From Eimeria necatrix (Eukaryota; Apicomplexa; Conoidasida; Eucoccidiorida; Eimeriidae), in contig NW_013655239.1 in NCBI RefSeq assembly GCF_000499385.1, positions 155,001 to 184,526 on the forward strand: a DNA stretch of 29,526 nt. The letters are read 5' to 3'. This document shows positions 21,289 to 29,526 of the stretch, piece after piece. A program made the position numbers and the translations under genes. The notes under the pieces are model-generated. The model had not been told where the DNA came from and ran no database searches. It worked only from the letters and a program-made list of their open reading frames with translations. Each line of letters begins with the position of its first letter. Positions within the stretch are counted from its first letter, which is position 1.

Positions 21289-22013
21289 TGGTGCTGGTGC
21301 TGGTGCCTGTGCGCATCTTTGGAGTGCTGGGGCTTCTTTGTTGCGTCAGGAACCGCAGCTGCTGCTGCTGTGCACTGCAGCAGCTCGATGGGAACAAGAA
21401 AGTCCTCCTTGTCTTCTGCTCCAGCAGCAACAAAGACGTGAGTTGCTGCTGCTGCTGCGCCCCTCGCCGTCGCTTCTGCTGCTGCCGAGCTGCACGTCCG
21501 GTAGTCCTTCCAGCGCCTCAGCCGCAGCACCCAGCTGCTGGCGAGCATCAAGCCACCCCATGAGAGCAGCAGCAGCAGCAGCAAAACTGAGCAGGGCGTC
21601 TGCAGCAGCCACGGCAGCGCCTCTGCCTCCTCCACCGTTTCTGCTGAACTCGCATCTGCGGCGGTCGCTGCAGCAGGAACTGCCGCTGCTGCTGCTGCAG
21701 TTGCTGCAGCTTCTGTCGGGCCTGCTGAGAGACCTACAGTCGAGCTTGCAGTAACAGCTACAGCTGCGTAGGCCGGCGGTGCCGCTGCCGCTGCATTCCT
21801 TCCTGCTGCAGCCGAAGCCGCTGTTGCTGAAGCTGCAGCAGCGGCAGCTGCAGCGGCTGCAGCTGCAGTGTCCGCTGCCTCGTGCTCGCCTATGGCGAGA
21901 GCCAGCAGCAGCAGCGCAGCAGCAGCAAATGGCCACAGGTCGAGTCGCTCCCAGAGGGTTCGCGGCCTCAGCAGCTGCGCCCTCTGCCCCAGGGGCAGCG
22001 CATGCGCATGCAT
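15447..22013 (-). CDS. ATP13A1-like: P5A-type ATPase (Spf1/ATP13A1 family), nine exons, complete
   Basis: Exons: 22013-20850, 20665-20404, 20257-20144, 19883-19771, 19511-19111, 18922-18700, 18451-18301, 18083-17788, 17498-15447. All GT-AG, phases match, 1591 residues. P5A pumps sit in the ER membrane and remove misinserted transmembrane helices using ATP. Seen in order: N-terminal WERLDLWPF before a membrane span; FGRNCCEVPVPSFGVLL and PFFCFQTACVCLWLLDGYW (about 340-385); actuator loop with DESLLTGEAIPQAK (TGEA near 475, where most pumps have TGES); TSVVPPEFPM (PPEFP near 655), typical of P5A; phosphorylation motif DKTGTLT with Asp near 698; LVGDPLE (783); KGAPE (881); TGDHALTAA (970); GDGANDIGALK (1209); then the C-terminal membrane part with LIALNCTVTAFSLSVL and ANYEGAPW. 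Human ATP13A1 is about 1200 residues; the excess is Ala, Gln and Ser runs in the first 340 residues, after the phosphorylation site and between TGD and GDGAND. No key residue is missing. The family call is certain; exon 6 end is the least sure boundary. Confidence 0.97.
18582..18598. repeat. short perfect inverted repeat in P5A intron 6
   Basis: TTGTGCAT-T-ATGCACAA, 8-bp arms around one base, in an AT-rich patch inside intron 18699-18452. A degenerate telomere-like CTAACCCTAAG follows. Confidence 0.7.
18769..18801. repeat. (CTG)11 run coding for poly-Gln in P5A exon 6
   Basis: Eleven CTG on the plus strand read as CAG on the coding strand. They give about ten Gln after KPQDHDKE in the loop that follows the DKTGTLT motif. 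Confidence 0.85.
19525..19638. repeat. 57-bp tandem duplication in P5A intron 4
   Basis: Two nearly identical copies with period 57 (each ends GCCTATGGCCTTG and contains AACGGCAGCAAAAGCAGCAA). Visible difference is CTGCTCC against CTGATCC. The duplication lies in the intron 19770-19512, close to its acceptor end. Confidence 0.9.
19708..19770. repeat. telomere-like repeats at the donor end of P5A intron 4
   Basis: Two patches of AAACCCT units on the plus strand, 19708-19726 and 19745-19770. On the coding strand the second begins at the splice site itself: the donor reads GTAGGGTTTAGGG, so the telomere-like unit supplies the first intron bases. Confidence 0.9.
19918..20000. repeat. GCTAGC/AGCTGGCC repeat in P5A intron 3
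   Basis: Alternating CTAGCCACAG and CTGGCCACAG units, period about 10-20 bp, within intron 20143-19884. Confidence 0.8.
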
Positions 22014-22031
22014 TCCTAAACCCTAAACCCT
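22000..22031. promoter_or_regulatory. double GCATGC palindrome and telomere-like repeat at the P5A start
   Basis: GCATGCGCATGC (22000-22011) is fully self-complementary and overlaps the P5A start codon (complement of 22011-22013). Immediately upstream on the gene strand is GGGTTTAGGGTTTAGGA. GCATGC is a known binding motif of some apicomplexan AP2 regulators, but binding here is inference. Confidence 0.4.
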
Positions 22032-22696
22032 GGACACTTTATCCTCGATTTCAAACCCTCACGCTCGCTGCGAGGCCCTTGCTGCTGAGGGCAACCTTGT
22101 GGGGAAGCCTGCAGCCGCGGCGTCCGGCGAGTCGGGGCTAGTACAAAGCTGCGCCGCCACTTGGTGCTTAGGGTTTAGGGTTTAGGGTTTAGCGAGACTT
22201 TGGGTTGAGCATTCAGTGCCTTACGGGGGCCCGAGACGCATCCCCAGACGCCCTGCCTCAACACCAGCGAGGGCTCCGCAGCTCGAGAGCTAGGGTGTAT
22301 ATTCTGTGGCTTGGAAATGACCCGTTCGTGCTTTCCAAGAAAGGCAGGTCAAACAAACAAGCAAAGGGATAAACAGGAGGGTGGTGGCCTGCGAGGGGAT
22401 AAGGAAGGTTTCTAGTGGACTTGCCGCAGACATTGTCTCAATAAATTCATGTTCCGCGGCCGAGTGTGTTGTTTATTGCTTAGCGATTAGGGTCTAGGCT
22501 CTAGCATTTAGGGTTTGGTGTCTGAGCCGGGGCTTCAGCCGTCCACGCATAGGCTCTGCGCTCTGTGCGCTGTCTCGCGTGCCAAGGGTTCGTTTGCTAC
22601 ACATATCTTTCATTTCTGCTTTGTTTTTGTCAGTTCTGTTTCTGATCAATATAATTAGGCTTATTTGCGCTGCTTCTCTCTTGTGTTTGTCCGAAA
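22014..22696. promoter_or_regulatory. 683-bp divergent intergenic region, P5A / ERC
   Basis: It separates two genes transcribed away from each other, so both promoters should lie here. It contains telomere-like patches at 22015-22031, 22168-22192 (three to four TTTAGGG units) and a degenerate one at 22486-22518 (TTAGGGTCTAGGCTCTAG), and AT-richer DNA at 22330-22480 and 22600-22670 just before the ERC start. No coding sequence was recognised. Confidence 0.6.
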
Positions 22697-24068
22697 ATGA
22701 AGGTAACTGCAGCCTCTCTGGCGGCCACCGCCACGGCTGTGGCATTTGCTACATCTGCAGCTGTCGGTTCACCTGAGCCCCCTCCTAAGCTCTCTGGGGA
22801 AAAATTGGCCGAACTAATGCAGTTAAGCCTCAGCGAAATTAAAGACAGAATGGAGACAATCTTTTCGTTCATAGACACAAACGGCGACGGCGTCATCACC
22901 ACGGAAGAGGCGCAGCAGTGGAGCACCCGCCTCAAGGACGCCATGCACAAACACCAGGTTCGGCAGGAATTTATTTCGATAGACAAGGACGGAGATGGAA
23001 AGATTACACTGGAGGAACTTGAGGTCACCTACACTGACGGCGCAGACGCGGCCAACCAGGAGGCTCACAAGGTATTGAATGCATTCATCCTTGGGGCCTG
23101 GGGTTTAGGCTTTCGGTTTAGGATTAGGACCCACGGGGAGAACTCTCAGGCCCAAGGAGGGCGGGCCTGTCTGTGCTGCGCCGCAGGAGGAGGTTCAGAA
23201 GAGATTCGCAGCCGTTGACAAGGACAAGAGTGCGTGTGGCGGCTGTCGCTGTTGGCTCTGCGCCGCTGGGGCCTTGCGCTGCGGGTATGTTTGAAGGCTA
23301 AGGGTAAAGAGGTGGCGTTTGCGCGCAGGCGGGAGCCTCAGCCTTGAGGAAGTGACTGTTCTCATGGATCCCGGCAAAGACGCGACGCTGATGCAAATAG
23401 AAGTGGACGAGATCATGGCAGTGAGCATCTCCGGCTTAGGATGCAGAGTCTAGACTGGGTCTTCACTTGTTTTTTTTTCGAAGCGCTGGGCGTGTTTTGT
23501 GGCATTTCGTGTCTAGGCTCAAGACAAGGACAAGGACGGAAACATCTCCCTTGACGAGTTCCTCCTCAACGAAGGCGGTAAGTCCCAAACCCTAGTCTGC
23601 TTCGAAACCCTCTAATTGGCGTCTAGCGTTGCGCAGTGCAGCGCCAGCGAGCAGCAGCAGGATGCTGCAGCCGCAAGATTTGCTGCTGCAGCAGCAGGAG
23701 TGCTGTGGCTGCTACTGTCTACAGGCACCCTGACTGACCCCGAGCGCGAAGAACTGACCCGCGAGTTCTCGACTTACGACAAAAACGGCGACGGCAAAAT
23801 CGACGAGGCGGAGCTACGCGCAGTCATAGAAGACCCGCACGCCCACGACCTGCAGCAGATGATGGAGTCTTTGGCTGCAGAGATGGAGGACGGGAAGATC
23901 ACCAAGGACCAGTGGACCGACAAGTTCGAAACTTTCTCGGTCTCCATGCTCACAGACAATGGGGAGCTCCTGCGATTCCCCGAAGAGTACGAGGGGGTGG
24001 ACCTCCCCTTCAAGGGCATCAGCGTGGGGCCCGGGGATGAGGACGCAGTTTCCCACGATGAGCTTTAA
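22697..24068 (+). CDS. ERC: ER-resident six-EF-hand calcium-binding protein (CREC/ERC family), five exons
   Basis: Exons: 22697-23071, 23187-23229, 23329-23420, 23517-23577, 23725-24068. All GT-AG with matching phases, 304 residues. CREC proteins (reticulocalbin, calumenin; ERC in Plasmodium and Toxoplasma) buffer calcium in the ER lumen and secretory path. The N-terminus is a signal peptide (MKVTAASLAATATAVAFATS, cleavage near residue 24). EF-hand loops: DTNGDGVITTEE (60-71), DKDGDGKITLEE (96-107), DKDKSGSLSLEE (136-147), DKDKDGNISLDE (173-184), DKNGDGKIDEAE (209-220) and a degenerate sixth, AEMEDGKITKDQ (242-253), lacking the first Asp and last Glu. The protein ends in SHDEL, an ER-retrieval signal. 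Exons have no homopolymer runs, unlike all other large genes here; intron 4 carries mixed CAG/CTG and introns 1 and 4 carry telomere-like pieces. Loop 3 is split by intron 2. Confidence 0.95.
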
Positions 24069-27000
24069 AGCGGGCGCCCAGGCCCGGAGCCTGCAAGTGG
24101 CTGTAGAGGACATGGGCTCGGCGCTGCTGCAGCGGGGCGATTAGCTGTGTATACGTTTTGGGGGTTCCGAGCTGTCGATCTGTGGGCGGGGTGTGCGTCC
24201 CTGAAGCGCTGCGCACGTGTCAGGGAGGCTGCGGGACTGCCCAGCGAGCTAGCGGGCCTGCGATCTAGCTAGCTACGTAGCTAGCTCGCAAGGGTGTTAG
24301 CCACAGGTGGGGACGAGTCTGCGCCAGATGCATGGGCTCCTCTCCGGCGATATAGGCAGCTAGCCAAATAATCAGCTAGTGCTTTGCTAGCAGGCTTGTC
24401 AGGGGCCGCTCATGAATAGCCATCCCCCTTTCTGCAGCCCGCCCTCCTTCTTTGACTAGTTGCCTGACCTTGCAGACCTTGGCCTCTGTCAGTCTTTATT
24501 ACTACAGAACAGAAAAGGCAGACAGAGATGCTCACGGGGTTTGGGTGATTAATGTAGTTAGGAGCTACTTGTGGCGGTTTGGCCGGTGCTGCTGCTATGT
24601 TCTAAAAGCAGTTGCCGATGCAGCTTGTCTTGTTAAAGCAGCAGCTGCTGCGACAAGGGAACAGCTGGAGTATCCAAAGCTATTAGATGTATCCTAAGTA
24701 TTTAGTTTGCGAAGTGCTAGTTTGCGGCGTACACTTCATTGTGCGGGGTTTTTGGTCTAGTGCCGGGTAGCAAGAGTGCGACACAGTGATGTTGGGAATG
24801 GGTGGGGAACAGTCACAGATCTACAGGGTCAGGCGACTCAGCTGGTCCTGGAGGGAATGCAGTACTGCAACATGGTGTGCCAACTTGGCTGAATGAGGCC
24901 TACTAAAGGAATAACTAGCTGGTCGGTAATGCCAGGTGGCAGGAGCAGCAAGCAGCATCGTCTCCTGTTGGCTACTGTGGGGAAGGAGGCGGCAGTGGTC
25001 GCTTGCGTAACGGGCTACAGAGGTGTTTCCATGGTGACGACAATCATCCTTTGCAGCAGTGAAGGCTGCAGTAACTAGCAGTGACAGCACTCATGGCCGC
25101 AACTATGAGATACCGTCTTAAGCAAACTTCGTGAGTTTGGTGGTGCAGCACTGCGGCGGAGTCGGTTAAGAGGCAGCTTCGCTACATAAGCATGGGCCCG
25201 AAAATTTCTATCGCACCGCTTCTAGTGCGTGGTGCACTTGCTTTTCTGCTGAGAGCAGCAGCGGTGGATGGAGGGAGCACAGCAGGAGTTCGCTCCTCTA
25301 CCGTAGTCACTGCCGTAGTTGCAACGCGAAGCTATGCACGGCAGGAGCTGAATGAACAAGTTCTTGTAGGTACTACAGCATTGAAAGCGTTAGATTCCAG
25401 GAGGCCGAGGGGCTCTTTCCTAGACAGTAATGTGCGTAATACTGCACTCACCCAGATCAGACAATGGTGGCTTGCTTGAGATGCTCCTCTACTGATAGAA
25501 CCCGTTAGGCGCACCAGCATCTGCAGTGGCTAACGCTACTGTTATGCCGCTTGTCGTTCTCTTCGTGTCGTAGGAAACTGCACTTACAACACATTGTCAC
25601 ATTAGAAGTGCCTTTTGCCCCAAACGGCGACTCCTTGCGCTCTTCCGCTCTTCCCAGCAAGCGCTCTTTTAGTCCGTACAAATCCCATGGCCACTTGTAT
25701 TTTCTAGGCAGCTTTTGCGGGAAACATCCGCAACTTCTACAGCTGTAGCGGAGAGGGAACAGTGTCGTGCTACTTATGGCTCTGCGCTGCAAAGGCCCTG
25801 TGGTAAATTTTACGAACAATCTCCGCTTTCGTGATGTGCTGAATTTTGAAAGAAGCACTGTATGCGCCCTTTCATGGCTGCACGTGTGTACAGCCGCAGT
25901 TCACTGGCTGTAAACCTGCGCGTGGCCGCGGTGGCCCGAGCAGGAACTTTATCCTTCAAATTCACGTATGTACGCAGCGTGAAAAGCTTTTATTTGTGGA
26001 GGCAATCTCTTTTCTTTTCAGTTGCATACGCAACAAGGACTTCTGTTGTGTAGTGCAAGGCTTAGCTGCATCTGCAAGTGCAAACAAAGAGACGCAGCGC
26101 TTACTGTGATAGGCCGGTGAGCCACAGGGTACAGCGCTTCCGAACAAAATAGCCCAGTAGGCCACCCCAAGACTGCAGGCAGGCAACTGCAACGTTTACT
26201 TCCGGAAGTGTAGCGGTGCATCAACGATGAGGGGGACCTTTTGTCCCTGCTACCACAGTGGCAGGTGATCGAGCATGCAGAGATGTGTCAAAGTGAGACG
26301 AGTCTAGACTTTGCACAACAGGAAGTCCTTTCGAGGAGTCGCTCTTAAGTATTATTGTGAATTTGTGAGGAGCTGAAGTAAGCAGAGTTCGCTAGAGATG
26401 CGACGGTCACTTCCAGGAGAAGTACGGATGGGCACTCTAGCAGCAGGTAACGCCAATCCAAGCTCATTAAAAGGCAATGGAGCTGTTGTTGGGCTACACT
26501 GAATTTGATTCATTTGAATGTCGTAGTTTCAAGTGCCGCTCGATGATCGAAACTTCGAAGCGCTTCGGCCTCGAGACTGCAGAACACGAAGCAGTGCGAC
26601 CACCCATCAATCAAAGGCTTTTTAAGACAGGAGCTTGCTCACCTACTTCCATAGTATTGCTGGTCATATTCCAAAGGTCCGCAGTAAAAAAGGAGCAAAT
26701 GCAGGACACCGACTGTGTCGCCGTGAGACAGGGCTGGAATACTTGACGCGCTCTTACATTGCCCTGCAGTGATCGACGACGCGAACTAGCTGTTTTTCAT
26801 TGTGGTGCTATGATAGAAAATAGGAGAAGCAAATAAATTACTAAGTTCAAGGGCTTACAGGGATTGTGAATATTGTGAGACGGAAGGTGCCTTAACAGCG
26901 CTCGGCGCGAGGGCTGGCTGAGCCTCACTGCAAGCGAAGCCGTATGCCTCACCTTATCCCATTCTTTCATGAAATAATATTCACTTGTTTTTGTTCTTTT

Positions 27001-27086
27001 GTTTTAACTGGTTCAGTTGTGGAGCCTGCCCGTACCACTTGTTAGTACAATAGGAGGAAGACCCCACGCCTTAACAGCACTGGAAA
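24069..27086. other. 3-kb region without a supportable gene
   Basis: The first 150 bp are probably the ERC 3' UTR. A GCTA patch lies at 24246-24292 and only short CAG/CTG pieces occur before 25300. Beyond this the base composition becomes ordinary, with no homopolymer runs. Open frames such as 25192-25479 (+) and 25505-25858 (-) show no signal peptide, domain or family resemblance and are not called. The DNA just before 27087 is AT-rich with a T-rich tract (26960-27015), which suits a promoter or an acceptor site for the next gene. Confidence 0.6.
24246..24292. repeat. short GCTA-type repeat patch
   Basis: CGAGCTAGCGGGCC then CTAGCTAGCTACGTAGCTAGC. It is the last GCTA block of the window and marks the approximate end of the repeat-rich part. 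Confidence 0.8.
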
Positions 27087-27539
27087 ATGACACGGAGAGC
27101 GCTCTGGAGCCTTCTGTTGCTCCTAGCGGCGCAGTTTCTCCACATTGCCGGGGTATCTGCGAGTGGTCTCTGGGTAAGTCCATCCTTCACGAGTTTCAGT
27201 CCGCAACCAACTGTCGTAAGGTCCCGAGAAGAGGCGAGTGACCACTATAGACCTACAGAGATTTTCACCGAGGTGCCGCGACGGAGCCAAAGAAGGGCAG
27301 CTTTTCCGGCCCTTATGGGGGTCGCCGTGGTGCTGGCAGTCGCCGCAATTGTTCTAATGGTTTTCCAGTGCGCCCAGAGCCTCGTCTCCAGCGGTGCAGC
27401 GGGACGGCGGCCAAGAGCGCTCTCCGCCTCTGAGGAAGCCTGCGACGTAAGTTTTCATTCTTTTCGGGAGCAATCCCTAGGCCGCTTAAGCCGTACAAGG
27501 CGCTACATCGGCGCAATACTGCGTTTGCTCAGAGCGTAG
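27087..27539 (+). CDS. putative secreted or single-span membrane protein, possibly first exon
   Basis: 150 residues if read through. Residues 1-25 form a clear signal peptide (MTRRALWSLLLLLAAQFLHI, then AGVSAS). A Ser/Arg/Glu-rich stretch follows, and residues 75-95 are a strong transmembrane segment (LMGVAVVLAVAAIVLMVFQC) flanked by Arg (RRSQRRAAF before, AAGRRPR after). A consensus donor GTAAGT at 27447 falls in phase 0 after SASEEACD, so the last 30 codons may be intron and the gene may continue downstream; another GTAAGT lies at 27174. Such short signal-plus-membrane proteins are common among coccidian secretory organelle and surface proteins, but no family is recognised. Composition is free of triplet runs. 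Confidence 0.5.
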   Translation: MTRRALWSLLLLLAAQFLHIAGVSASGLWVSPSFTSFSPQPTVVRSREEASDHYRPTEIFTEVPRRSQRRAAFPALMGVAVVLAVAAIVLMVFQCAQSLVSSGAAGRRPRALSASEEACDVSFHSFREQSLGRLSRTRRYIGAILRLLRA

Positions 27540-29526
27540 CACACTCTGTAGACACTTGACAGTTCGTTAGCCCAGTATGAGGATAGCAACGGGAACGCAT
27601 TCGTATCCACCTTAATCGACCCAAGACACAGTTAGAAAAGCACTGAAAAGCAATTGGTTCTACTCTCTGCGCAGCTAGAATCACTGCGAAGTGCACCGGA
27701 GAGAGTTGCTTGTGCCCGCACTACTGAATGCTCTCGTGGAATTCCGTGGAGAATTTAACTAAGCGGAATACAGACTTTTACCACACTTAATGCATTTAGC
27801 AACAACGGGAAGAGACCGGAGTCGGGTGCACTCCGGTAAGAGTACAACAGCTTTACGATGCGCTGTGCAGAAGCTTTTGAACTGGCGATTGCTGCATGGA
27901 ATCCGATTTTCTGTGCGGCGCTGAGGCTTCGTGCGTCGTGGCTATTCCTTTGAAAAGCCAAGCAAGTTACTGCATTGCCTGGCTTTTCATATATTGATTG
28001 CGGAGGTGACCGCTTCACTGTCCCGAGATTACAGCGAGGACAGTGCCGTTTAGTGTTAGCATGCACCTCTTCAATGTACGATGGAGTCTCACAGTATAGT
28101 GCGGCCATTGCTGACATATCCCCAGACAGTAGGGCTTCATGAGAAGCTTAGAGATGCTTGGGAACAAGCGCACCGGCTTCTGTGGTTGCTGGGTGTTTGT
28201 AGAGGTGTACTGCAAAGGCGATATATTGGTTACCATAATAGGCATATGAATATATACTTTTTTTGGGAAACACGATTTATGCTTTGAAAGTATGGATGGG
28301 GCGTGTAGCCCCATGCGGTTTAGGCGCCGGCGTACTACAATTTGGCCGTTGGGAAAGCACTGAGCAGCCGCCGTCGTGAATGCGTGAGCAGTTGCAAAGG
28401 GATGGTGACTTCAGTCGCTGTTGTTCTTGGCTTAGAGCTATCACTGGACTGTTTTAAAGGCGCTCCTGCAGGCCTTTAGTGGAAGTGCTTTTTGTCACCT
28501 TCCTCTTTTTCATGGCTCGTGGACCCGTCTCGCCCGTTGCGAGTGTCCCGCTGGGAGAGCAGAGTGCAATCACTGTTGCGCATGCACGGGCTGTGGCTGT
28601 GAGCTTGGAGTTGTAGTGAGAAAGCTTGTTGTTCATGGCTTCGTGGCGTTGAGATGCCCTAATATGAGTGGTGGTTGGCATGGCGGTGTTGGGAGACTCG
28701 TGTGGTATCATGCGAGCTGTTGAAGCGATGCTCACTAGAGAAGGTGAACTACTGACAATTCCAGAACCACGCGCCATCAAAGAGCTTGGCAGCCAGACGA
28801 AACGCGTACCTCATTGGGGGATCGCTAGGTTCTTTTTGTACTGGTTCTGAAGGTGTGATTCGAAGCACACAAAATGACAGTCGCTGATAAGCATTCGTCT
28901 GCATTGGCATCCGTTTTGGAAGCTTTTCATGGTGCTTTGTTGACGCGATGCACAGTGGTTCGTTTCGGTTTTTCATAACGGTAGTACCAAGGCAGGTGCA
29001 CTCTGAAAGAGGGCTGCCACAGTGCACCATCCATTTGCTGAGTTGATTTCAGGGTGAAGCACTGCAGGCTCGGCTCTGTCACTGCAAACGATCGTCCGAG
29101 TTTGTCTGATATGCAAATGGTACTTTTGCATATCGTCCGAGTTTGTCTGATATGCAAATGGTACATTTGCTGTGGTTGATGCTCGAACAAGCGCAAAACG
29201 CCCAAACGTTTTTCATTAAGGAAGTGCGACTCTGCACAGCAACCGCTTTGGCCAGGAGGTCATCCTAACTTGCGCATTTCTCTGCTGCATCAGGAGCCCG
29301 TATAGTCGTTGTGCAGATCTGTTGGCGGAATGTTATTATTTCGACGCAAGCTGGTTGACCCTCGCACCCCATCAGTATTGGGAACTCTACAGCTGGCTCG
29401 ATGCCTTTTTCGAATTCGCGGCCGAGTAGAGCTAGCTGGAGTAAAAAACGGCTTTTATGGAAGGGAATTCTGAGCTTGCGTTGCTTACTGCAGGGTCGCG
29501 GGTTAGTTGCGCAGAGCGCTTTCACT
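27540..29526. other. 2-kb repeat-poor end region without a recognised gene
   Basis: No homopolymer runs and no frame with recognisable protein on either strand. Later exons of the gene at 27087 could lie here but none could be identified. The only structured element is the repeat at 29091-29164. Confidence 0.55.
29091..29164. repeat. 41-bp period direct repeat with embedded inverted repeat
   Basis: The 33-bp sequence starting ATCGTCCGAGTTTGTCTGAT occurs at 29091 and again at 29132. Between the copies, GATATGCAAA and TTTGCATATC (29108-29134) form a perfect 10-bp inverted repeat around a 7-base loop. The second copy keeps the left arm and has a shorter, imperfect right side (ACATTTGC). Confidence 0.9.

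Noticed and set aside
22015..22192. A chromosome end (true telomere) suggested by the AAACCCT repeats
   Set aside because: The patches have only two to four units, occur in both orientations and are flanked by intact genes on both sides.
25192..25858. Open frames at 25192-25479 (+) and 25505-25858 (-)
   Set aside because: Length is as expected by chance; no domain, signal peptide or splice context supports them.
1..29526. tRNA, rRNA and transposon genes
   Set aside because: No cloverleaf-like sequence, rRNA core motif, reverse transcriptase or transposase motif was recognised by eye on either strand; a tRNAscan, Rfam and RepeatMasker run would be decisive.

Overview
The window reads as nuclear DNA of a coccidian apicomplexan, most likely a chicken-infecting Eimeria species. 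The sequence shows pervasive CAG/CTG triplet runs coding for Ala, Gln and Ser homopolymers, interstitial AGGGTTT (telomere-type) repeats, GCTA-type low-complexity blocks, short GT-AG introns and eukaryote-only gene families. The genus is an inference from this combination; the species cannot be told.

Layout. 1-1170 is a GCTA-rich block followed by a possible small membrane protein on the minus strand. 3260-7017 (+) is a mitochondrial pyruvate/branched-chain ketoacid dehydrogenase kinase in five exons. 8067-11248 (-) is most of a SAS-6 centriole cartwheel protein in eight exons, with a Gln/His-rich open stretch upstream (to 12619) that is either its N-terminal extension or another gene. 13161-14768 (+) is an unrecognised Ala/Gln-rich protein. 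15447-22013 (-) is a complete P5A-type ATPase (Spf1/ATP13A1 family) in nine exons, about 1591 residues. 22697-24068 (+) is a complete six-EF-hand ER calcium-binding protein (CREC/ERC family, signal peptide and C-terminal HDEL) in five exons. From about 24.3 kb the triplet repeats almost vanish. The remaining 5 kb is gene-poor, with one probable signal-peptide/transmembrane protein at 27087.

The gene models were built by hand from protein-family motifs plus GT-AG sites with matching phase. The P5A, ERC and kinase models close exactly in frame from start to stop. The genes do not form an operon. Two (P5A ATPase and ERC) work in the ER and are divergently transcribed from one 683-bp region. The kinase should act in the mitochondrion and SAS-6 at the centriole.

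The most interesting pattern is global. On the coding strand, exons carry the triplet repeat as CAG while introns carry it as CTG, with few exceptions. CTG runs contain no AG and often lead straight into a CAG acceptor, so repeat polarity seems to be shaped by splicing and can be used to find exons in this kind of DNA.
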